From Owenia fusiformis (lineage: Eukaryota > Annelida > Polychaeta > Sabellida > Oweniidae), in the NCBI GenBank assembly GCA_903813345.2, contig CAIIXF020000001.1:17381915-17445914 (forward strand): a stretch of 64,000 nucleotides of DNA, written 5' to 3'. Below, piece by piece: positions 56,001 through 64,000 of this stretch. The notes under the pieces are model-generated. The model ran no database searches, was not told where the DNA came from, and was given only the letters and a program-made list of their open reading frames with translations. Position 1 is the stretch's first letter. Each line of letters starts with the position of its first letter. The position numbers were made by a program, and so were the translations under genes.

Positions 56001-59000
56001 GTAAGTGCTTTAAATATACAAGCGGATATGAGTTAAGTACTTAGGAGTGCTCGAGAAATGTACTAAAATCCCGTTTGATGCTTAAGATGATGAGCATTCC
56101 ATGTCTAAACGTATAATTTCTTAAAGTTCGCATATTATCGCCCATGATGAAATAGGGTTCAAAGATGACGTACGTTTAAAATGTAAATCTGTATATGTAT
56201 GGTTACATTATACTGCAATGATCTAAAATATTTATTGAAGGAACGAGTATATGGTAAATATTATATTGTGACTGTACAGATTGATGATTTATATATGTTC
56301 GTTTGGATTTGCTACTCCGTGGAGCTGCCATTTTCTAGAGTTACATTTTGATTTTGTAACATGATCCTTGACACATCACATATAATGTCACATTTAACAT
56401 TAATTATCCCAACGAACAAAGTTCGGTAGGGATAAAGTGAAGCCCTCCGTCTGTCAGTCCGTCAGTCCGTCAGTCAGTCCGTCAGTCAGTCCGTCAGTCA
56501 GTCCGTCAGTCAGTCCGTCAGTCCGTCCGTCCGTCCGGAAGATAACTCAAATACGAGTTGACGGATTTTCTTCATATTTAGTGGAAAGATGTATATTGGT
56601 GAAAAGTTGTATGCAAAAAAAAAAAATTTCAAGATGGCCGCCGCTTTAAAAATGATGGGACTTTTTCGAAAAACCATAAATTTTTCATTCTAAACCAAAG
56701 TAATTCATATTATTGTTTGAAATTTTGGAAGTATATTCGCAACATCTATCTATTTCACATATATTCCGTGTTTTTCATCCTGACCCCCAGGGGCCGTGTA
56801 TGGGGGGTCAGGAAAACAGTAATTTTCGCTAATTTTTAGATCTTTCTGAAGTGTAGCTTTATTATACTCAAATGAAAGGCAATTAAGAGTAGATTGCAAA
56901 TATTGTATCTTTTTTCTGATTCGAGCCTCGTAAAATTCAAAATGGCCGTCTAATGTACGATTTCGCAATAATTTTTCGATCCCTTCAAAGTATGGCTATA
57001 TTATACTCAAATTGAAGGAATTTTGGAGTGGATCACAATTATGGTATTATTCTTCAGATTTGAACCTCAGAAAATTCAAAATGGCTGCTTTGCAGGAATT
57101 CGCAATTCTAAAATCTAAATTTTTCAATTTTAACCAAAGTAATGAGTATAATTGATTGGAATTCGGTAATTGATATTTTGTTCGTTGGGATTTGCTACTC
57201 CGCGGAGTTGCCATTGTCTAGTTAGGAATCTTTAATCCTGAGCATATCACTTCTGCGAACGATACAAGCTTTATAATTATATCCAGCACACTAGGTCTAA
57301 ACAACAATAAAAATTTACATTGTGTTCAAACTTCCCCAAATATACAGGGTGTCAAAAAACAATGGCACCCCCCTCCCAGCAAAAAGTACTTAATGTTACA
57401 TGATGTGTCATATCTTTAATTACATGTATTCTAAAGACAATTCTTGAGTTACCTGAGAAATTTCAGCTTTATATCATGTACTATTTTTTTCATGGCCTGA
57501 GTTCGTCGCTAACATGCTAAATACAAGAGTTAGCTGATGTTTGGGAGTCTGACTTACCTTCTAAAGGTTAGAACCCGAATTTTAATGAAACCATATCACC
57601 TTTGTTCCGTCAACCATGGAGCATTTGCCACAACATCCAAGAGGTAAATCATGGACCGTGAAAATGAATGATTTCCTTGTAAGTTCGGGAAGTTTCAATA
57701 CGAAAAATTACCGAACATATGTGAAAACCGAATATTTGTTCGTTGTTTTCACGATTTACAGGTTCGTTTGTTCTCCAATGTTTTGGTCTAAATTATAAAG
57801 CATCACCAACAGGTCTTACTCTATTAATCGACTAATACAGCAGATGGCTCATATTTCTACGTAGCATTTCGTTCAGACCAATAGTGGAAGTGTAGATCAC
57901 GCAGTTTCGTTCGTTGCGTACTTCACTTGAAATTGCTAATTTTAAATATTGGCTACTTCACTTAGCTTGGCGGATGTAGAACATTGCTTAATATTCTTTT
58001 AATTTTCACACCAGACATGCTTGGTTGACACGTCAACAAAGTAAAGTTCAAGGGTCAATGCGTTATTTTGTGAAAACTACAACGCCTTCCCGGAAGTCAA
58101 CATTGATGAAAAATGAAAAGTCGGAAAAGCATTTACATTAATTTATATCAAATGCTGTGTTTATGCATCATCATCGACGCAACAAAGGTGATATGGTTTC
58201 ATTAAGATTCGGGTTCTAACCTTTAGAAGGTAAGTCAGACTCCCAAACGTCAGCTAACTCTTATATGTAGCATGTTAGCGACGAACTCAGGCCATGAAAA
58301 AATAGTAATTTTACAGATTTACAGCTGATTCTTAGTAGTTTGTATGGCCACCAGCTGCTGCTCGAACTGCAGCTTACATGTATCTGGTTGGATATGAGTT
58401 CAATAAAAAGTCAAAAAAAGGTGTAGCATTGCATAATCCTCTTCTCACTTTCCTCACATTCTTCAGAATTACATCCTTAAAGTGTCTGTGCGATGCTCAT
58501 GGGGTTAAAATTCAGTTTATACATGTTTTAAATGAAGTAAACAGCACTTAAAAGTCAAACCATGTACTGTTCTTGTAAATCTTTCAATAAATGTGAATTT
58601 TGATGTTCAAAATCGGGGGGGGTAATTGGATAGAACAATCGATAATTAATCGATAGGTAATTGGACTGATTGGCAAGATGAGAATCAGGGGGGGGGGGGA
58701 TCTGGGAACCAAAGAGGGGGGGAGGTGGGCAAATATCAGGTCAGAGAAACTTGCACGGAAAAAAATTTGGGCCCCTAAAACCAAAAAGTGGATCCAAATT
58801 TTGAAGCCCATTTTCTTCAAAATTTGGCCTGGAATTAAAAAATAAGGCCTTGGAAGGCTCAGTAATGACCGAAAGCCTTTTTGAGGCCTTAAAGTGGGCC
58901 CCCAGATCAATGTTTCTTGTATATTGAAATACTTGCGCGAACTATCACTAGAATTGTACATGATCAGCATTGATACTTTCCAAGGTACATGTTCTTTATT

Positions 59001-61231
59001 TATGTCAATAGTATACTTTGTAGGTAATTAACAAAGGAGATCATTAATCATGACACTATACATGTAGTACAAACAAAAGAAAGCAGATTTGCACATTATT
59101 TGTTAATAAATTAAAAGTTTATTCAGTGAACCTAATCAATTACTGACCTGTTATACTTTTACCAGTCAAAATGGAACATGGGTAATATTCTGTATAATTA
59201 GATGGCCAGACTAATGGTATACGGACAATAACAAAATGGAAGTGAATAAAAATTCAGTTTTCAGGGTCATTTTGTTATTTTAAAAACAGGTAAATGTGAC
59301 ATGTAATCATAAAACCATATACGAGGCCCGATCAGAAAGTAAGTAACCAACTGCTCTTATTTCTTCATACTTTATTCAATCACATTGAAATTTTCACAGA
59401 TGATGTAGAAAATATTAACCTATTAAAGAAGACCAAGGACAATGGGTTAGCGTCAATTCCATTGTTATTGCTGTTTCTATGGTGACAATTGTTTTGGGTA
59501 GGTGGGGCACCCTGTTTTAAGTGGCGTTTGAGATAATTTGTAGAGTTGTTCTACATGTTGTAATACCTCCAAATATATCAAATTCAAATGTGAGACTACA
59601 TTTTAACACATAGTCCTTCAAATGAATTGCCATCAAAGTCGATGCAGTTGAGGCAATGCTTCACTCCGTCCTTAAAGAAGTGCAATATAGCGCCATTCAG
59701 TGACTGCAAACTGCTATTGAAAGCTTTAATGATGGCCTTATTTCTGTCCAAACGGACTCTCCATAACAACATCTTTGCATTTGGAAAGAATATAGTCACG
59801 TGGAGACAGGTCTGGGGAATAGTGAGCCTGGGGTAGTTGTGTGGCCATGGAAAAGGCTATATCTACTGTATCTTTGGTAATGTTGGCTCTATGGAGGTGC
59901 ACCATTGTCATCATGCCAGTAAAATCCCCCTTGAACAACATTTGACTGGATTGAAACTGTGACTGAATCATGACCATCATTGTGACAGATATACCCTCGA
60001 TATCTTTGTGTCGATGACTTATAAATGAGGCAATGGAGCGTAGTAACTTACCATTGTGATAATACATAAAACAAATTATTCAGTCTTGCATAAAAAATAT
60101 AAGGTCGTTTGGAGGAATATGGCATGTAAAAAACTTAACAAACCATCTTCAAAAGCCGCTTACAAAAAGGGTGCCTCGCCTACCCAAAACAATCATCACT
60201 ATAGCAACAGCTATAACAATGGCATTGACGCTAACCCATTGTCCTTGGTCTTCTTTAATAGGTTAATATTTTCTACATCATCTGTGAAAAATTCAATGTG
60301 ATTGAATGAAGTATGAAAAAATGAGAGCAGTTGGTTACCTACTTTCTGATCGGGCCTCGTAAAAGCAAGTATAAAGTTCTTAAAACAAGATTCTTAAAAT
60401 CCTTACTTGCTCAAGGTCACATTACCGCAAATTTGTCAAATCTTCATCAGAACACCTCAAACAAACATATTATGCAATAAAACATTGTATATACTCCAAA
60501 ACAACCCCCTCTTGGCTTTCTTATAGACTATAACTATTAACGTGATTTTCACTCCTTTTCAAAGCTTTAATACAGCATGTTGCTGTGAATATACATGTAC
60601 AACACTGATTTTAATTACACACTTGGAGTGGATATTCATCTTTCATTCCATATTAAATAAATAAATATATGTCATAAATATATGTTGGATGGTATTGAGA
60701 CATTCATTGTGACATTTGTTTTGGCGAATTCCTAACAACGGCCAAATACTTTCACTTTCGTTATTAGAGCACTTTCACATTTGATTAGAAAGCAAAAGTG
60801 TATTTATTGTATTTAATTGATGACAATGAATCTAATTGATGATATTCTTCAAAAAACTCATTTTTATTGTTTTCTAAGCCTTTGATAATATACATCCTTT
60901 AAGAGCTCAATATATGAAAACTATTAATTTATGAGTGAATCTGGAAAATCCTTGTGTGACTGATGCAATGTTGATGTCCACTGCAAGCATACTTTGATAT
61001 AGTATTATATTATATTGTATCTTCCTTTCTATCTAGGTGTTCAAAAGTGCATTTGGGGAAAATGTTCTGAACAAATTAACATCCTGTGAGCAACAGCAAG
61101 TACGTACACGTTGGCCTGATTGGAAGATGATAAGAGACAATAAAAGACGAAAACTTGTTGTGGAATACTATCCAAGAAGAGTTCGTCTAAATTGCATCAG
61201 GAAAAATACCATATTACCAACAGAATTAAAG
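55938..61231 (+). CDS. MRPS14: MRPS14 (mitochondrial ribosomal protein uS14m), exons 1-2, partial
   Basis: Exon 1 (55938-56000) encodes MSLVQKICGSASNLLFNPSR+Q, a presequence-like start, with donor CAG|GTAAGT in phase 0. Exon 2 (61037-61231) encodes a linker and TRWPDWKMIRDNKRRKLVVE and VRLNCIRKNTILPTELK, the hallmark 'DWRMxRDxKRRK...RINxxRKNTILP' region of uS14m. Together 86 codons; the remaining ~50-60 codons, with the C-terminal rRNA-binding 'RPRG' region, must lie right of position 64000. Known role: structural protein of the small mitoribosomal subunit head. Intron 1 is 5 kb of repeats. Confidence 0.92.
56297..56343. repeat. Orphan right end of the ATCCCAACGAAC family
   Basis: GTTCGTTTGGATTTGCTACT and following bases match the right ends at 20396-20438 and 57180-57224. 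The body is missing. Confidence 0.6.
56405..57224. repeat. ATCCCAACGAAC-ended repeat, copy 2
   Basis: Same order as 19671-20438 with a longer (TCAG/TCCG)n head (about 56437-56536). Blocks such as 'CTGACCCCCAGGGGCCGTGT' match copy 1 with few changes. Confidence 0.8.
57343..58307. mobile_element. Mariner-type element with long inverted arms, right end truncated
   Basis: The left end CAGGGTGTCAAAAAACAATG follows TA. Arms 57479-57612 and 58180-58307 are inverted copies (CTATTTTTTTCATGGCCTGA; TTAGAACCCGAATTTTAATG). No complement of the CAGGGTG end is found on the right. Confidence 0.6.
58651..59002. repeat. Right arm of 352-bp inverted repeat
   Basis: Starts CGATAGGTAATTGGACTGAT and ends TTCTTTATTTA. 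Complement of 55418-55769. Confidence 0.85.
59322..60359. mobile_element. 1.0-kb mariner-like element
   Basis: Ends CGAGGCCCGATCAGAAAGTA and complement, with TA at 59320-59321 and 60360-60361. Minus-strand transposase pieces inside. 'GGTTAGCGTCAATTCCATTG' near the left end is mirrored near the right end, so the inverted ends are >100 bp. Confidence 0.88.
59596..60067 (-). pseudogene. Mariner transposase remnant (frameshifted)
   Basis: Two overlapping minus-strand frames: 59738-60067 with LPQAHYSPDLSPRDYILSKC (the 'PHPPYSPDLAPSDYHLF' block), and 59596-59799 with KAIIKAFNSSLQSLNGAILH and HCLNCIDFDGNSFEG (the mariner C-terminus). The change of frame shows it is dead. Confidence 0.75.
61037..61231 (+). 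CDS. MRPS14: MRPS14 exon 2
   Basis: Acceptor TTCTATCTAG, 65 codons, donor AAG|GTAATT (phase 0). Carries the conserved uS14m block described in the gene entry. Confidence 0.93.
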
Positions 61232-61490
61232 GTAATTTTTGTGGGTGGGGGCAGTTTTATGTTGTTTTTGAATTGTAATCCATTCAGTCTAGTTTTACTG
61301 TACTAGAATATGGATCCCTGAGCCCACAAACCATTCAGTGTTTGGTTTCACAGGATTAAAATAATTTGACTGTACTCAGATGTGAATTCTAAAAATATTA
61401 AATCCTCCATTTGAGAATTTGGAAAACCCTGTCTTTAGTCTTAATTTATTGAAATTTAGTATCAATGTACAAATGTGGTTAAAAAAAGTA

Positions 61491-62130
61491 CTGTACGCCC
61501 GGTATTATTCGCAAGATTTAATTTCGCGAATTTTGCGAAAACACGATTTCGCGGCTATTAAATTTTGCCAATTTCACAAGTTTGAAATTCATTACTATTC
61601 CAGGAATTCTCGAGCTACTCGTGTGTAAATTAAGTTAGATGTACAGTAATTGCACTTACCTGATGTCATATTTGGATGAGATTTACAATAACTGGGATCT
61701 TTATCATCGGCAAGCTGCATATCAACCTCTATTGCATCGTCATTTTTAATATTAAAGCAAAAGTGCGTGGCTCCCATAATAACTTTACTGTACTTCATAC
61801 TGTATTTTATCGTATTCGGGGATTCCCCAGTATATGATGTCCAATCAAATTGCAGACTACGATCACGTGAACAATCGTGCGCATGTGCTCTTTCATTGCC
61901 GCGCATAGTAAAGTCATGGAGTTGCACAGTACTATTGAAGTACTATAACTCGATCCAAACTAGTAGAGAAAACTCATAAAGCAACACAAAATGAAATGCA
62001 TCAGAGCCCCGGGTAAAAACAAATTCCCGGTGATTTAAATGGCAATTTCGCGACGATAATTTTTCGCGATTTTAACACCCTCGCAAAAAGCTCGAAACTA
62101 AATCGCACGCGAATAATACCGGGCATACAG
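61491..62130. mobile_element. 640-bp TA-flanked element with CTGTACGCCCGG ends
   Basis: Left CTGTACGCCCGGTATTATTC and right complement GAATAATACCGGGCATACAG, TA at 61489-61490 and 62131-62132. Subterminal 'TTTCGCGAATTTTGCG' motifs recall the nested element at 44854. An unassigned minus-strand frame (61595-61927) lies inside. Confidence 0.75.
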
Positions 62131-62235
62131 TATTTTGAACTCTTACTATGACAGAAAAAGTTTAGGATCAGCTGTGGCTTCTGAAATTAATATTCCTTTG
62201 TGATAAAATGTATTGTCCCCCAGCAAATTGTTATT

Positions 62236-64000
62236 CCATCGAACAAAGTTCCGAGCGATAGGGAACGCCTCCGTCCGTCCGTCTGTCTGGGCAATAACTC
62301 ATACCATGGCCCGATTTTGTTCATATTTTGTACACATATACCCTATGGGGGTAGAAGTTCTGCTCAAAATTTTCAAAATAGCTGCTCATTGAAAAATGGC
62401 GGCCATTTTAGTGCCGATTTTACAGTAAGTTAGGTGCAATATGTATAACTGTAATAGTAATATGTTTAAAATGTAAAAATATAGAACATTAATAAAGCTA
62501 GAAATGTAGATATTAAAGAAGCACATGGCAGCCATCTTGAAAAATGACAGCCTTTACTCGTTATTTTATGATTTTTGCTGTAGCTTGAAAAGTAGAGCTA
62601 TTTTATTCATATTTGGTATGTGAATACTATAAGCATGGCACACTGTCTATACTATAACTCGAAAATTAGTGGAGCGATGGCACACTGTCTAATGACACTT
62701 TTGGTAGAAGGTGGCCATTTTGAAAAATGGCCACCATTTCAACATATTTTACTATAACTCGAAAAGTAGTTGAGCAATTTTGTTCATATTTGGTATGTGA
62801 ATACTATAAGCATGGCACTTTGTCTAATGACACTTTTGGTACAAGGTGGCCATTTTGAAAAATGGCCACCATTTATAGCTCACATGGTGAGCTCACTAGT
62901 CTGTCTGTCTGTCTGTCCATCCATCCGTCCCTCCATCCATAAACAATAGTGGCATGTTTTAAGACCTCCGTCGATAGGATTCCTGTTTTAAGAAATCTTT
63001 GTTCAACATCAATACAGAAAACTCTCCTATGACTCCTGGTTCAAAAGCTCGCCTATTTTCAAGATGGCTGTCATTTTTGTCTCGCGAAATTCACTTTTGT
63101 CCCATTTCCTAGCTTTACAAATAATTTCAGGTGTCCTGCATTGTAAAAAGCCATGGCAGTGTGAAGAGTAGTTGTATGAAATGATTTTGTAACAAAACAT
63201 CAGCAACAAGTTATATCCATTTTTTTATTTTCAGCCATTCTAGTTAACATTGATTTGTCAATCTGTCTTGCAAAATCCACTTTTGGACCATTTGCCTTAA
63301 ATCCTCTGTCAATAGGGTTCCTGTTTTAAGTTATTTTTGTTCAACATCAATACAAAAAACTCCCCTATGACTCCTGGTTCAAAAGCTCGCCTATTTTCAA
63401 AATAGTCGCCATTTTTGTCTCCCGAAATGCACTTTTGGCCCATTTCCTAGCTTTACAAATAATTTCAGGTGTCCTGCATTGTAAAAAGCCATGTCACTGT
63501 AAAGAGTAGTCGTATGAAATAATTTTGTTACAAAAAATCGGCAAAAAATTATATCTGTTTTTATTTTCAGCCATTTTAGTTAACATTGATTTGTCCATCT
63601 GTCTCTCGAAATCCACTTTTGGATGATTTGCCTTAAAACCTCTGTCAGTAGGATTCCAGTTTTAAGTTATTTTTGTTCAACATCAATTCAAAAAAACTCC
63701 CCTATGACTACTGGTTCAAAAGCTCACCTATAAAAATAATAAATAATATCCGTTTTTTTAATTTGTTGTCATTTGAGCCATCATTCACTTTTGAGCAACA
63801 CCATGTGAGCCCAGTACCCACGGTACTATTTATAACGTATTTTACTATAACTCAAAAAGTAGTGGGGTGATTTTGTTCATATTTGGTATGTGAATACTTT
63901 AAGCATGACACACTGTCTAATGACACTTTTGGTAGAAGGCGGCCATTTTGAAAAATGGCCGCCATTTTAAAGTTTTTTATGATTACTCAAACAGTAGTGG
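62236..64000. repeat. (TCCG)n-headed repeat with GGCCATTTTGAAAAATGGCC palindromes
   Basis: Head 'TTCCATCGAACAAAGTTCCG' and (TCCG)n, then ~175-190-bp units with 'TTGTTCATATTTGGTATGTG' and the palindrome 'GTGGCCATTTTGAAAAATGG' near 62709, 62846 and 63941. Continues past the right edge. Confidence 0.7.
62878..63815. mobile_element. AGCTCACATGGTGAGCTC-ended insertion with internal ~336-bp duplication
   Basis: Left AGCTCACATGGTGAGCTCAC with (TCTG)n, right CACCATGTGAGCCC. Inside, 'CCTCCGTCGATAGGATTCCT' recurs as variants at about 62966, 63302 and 63639, i.e. two tandem ~336-bp units plus a third start. Confidence 0.6.

Larger units (their letters stand above)
61232..64000. other. MRPS14 intron 2 (incomplete), repeat-rich
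   Basis: No third MRPS14 exon is visible. Holds the 640-bp element, a (TCCG/TCTG)n-headed repeat from about 62236, the palindrome-bearing repeat and a nested duplication. Confidence 0.6.

Noticed and set aside
61595-61927. 110-codon minus-strand frame in the 640-bp element
   Set aside because: No recognisable motif; contained in a TIR element, so not called as a gene.
61232-64000. Third exon of MRPS14 inside the window
   Set aside because: I looked for the conserved 'RPRG' C-terminal block after 61231 and found only repeats.
1-64000. tRNA or rRNA genes
   Set aside because: No cloverleaf with TTCRANYC box or rRNA-like segment was noticed by eye.

Overview
The window is nuclear DNA of an animal, not of a bacterium or virus. 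Genes are split by GT-AG introns with poly(A) signals, the DNA is AT-rich, and the introns are full of TA-flanked mariner-type transposons, foldback elements and (TCCG/TCTG)n-headed repeats followed by 'GGCCATTTTGAAAAATGGCC'-like palindromes. This repeat style and the moderate intron sizes suggest a marine invertebrate (lophotrochozoan or invertebrate deuterostome); the species cannot be fixed from sequence alone.

Four genes are supported. (1) 159-28553 (+): the 3' part of a very large single-pass membrane protein, 50 exons and about 2,990 codons in this window, whose start lies upstream. It is a tandem array of about 25 related ~105-130 aa units. Most units use one ~260-290 nt exon ('A', intron phase 2 in, phase 1 out) and one ~55-70 nt exon ('B', phase 1 in, phase 2 out). 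The predicted secondary structure of a unit is beta-alpha-beta-beta-alpha-beta, reminiscent of SEA/ferredoxin-like folds. The array ends in a strongly basic unit with an RRKR furin-type site, an acidic unit, a Thr-rich VTTKPGD repeat stalk, one transmembrane helix and a basic/His-rich cytoplasmic tail. (2) 31623-41160 (-): a complete 10-exon TUT1/Star-PAP (U6 terminal uridylyltransferase) of 865 aa. (3) 41367-54543 (+): a complete 7-exon MTPAP (mitochondrial poly(A) polymerase) of 617 aa. (4) 55938-61231 (+): exons 1 and 2 of MRPS14 (mitoribosomal uS14m); its last exon lies beyond the right edge.

TUT1 and MTPAP are paralogous non-canonical poly(A) polymerases. Here they stand head to head with only 206 bp between their start codons, and they share at least four intron positions, including an internal exon of exactly 224 nt in both. 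The 206 bp contain an ETS-like CCGGAA, a GC box and a CCAAT box and must act as a bidirectional promoter. Three neighbouring genes thus serve RNA tailing or mitochondrial expression.

The remaining sequence is mostly mobile DNA. Seven or more TA-flanked elements carry mariner-like TIRs, six of them beginning CGA(G/C)G; four hold decayed transposase. There is also a palindromic element that inserted into one copy of a duplicated repeat (the other copy gives the empty site), a 352-bp inverted repeat pair flanking MRPS14 exon 1, a 154-bp foldback with perfect 34-bp arms and a hammerhead-ribozyme-like core, a 163-bp tandem array inside a nested element, and several dispersed families. All gene models were spliced by eye and checked for frame continuity; no search was run.
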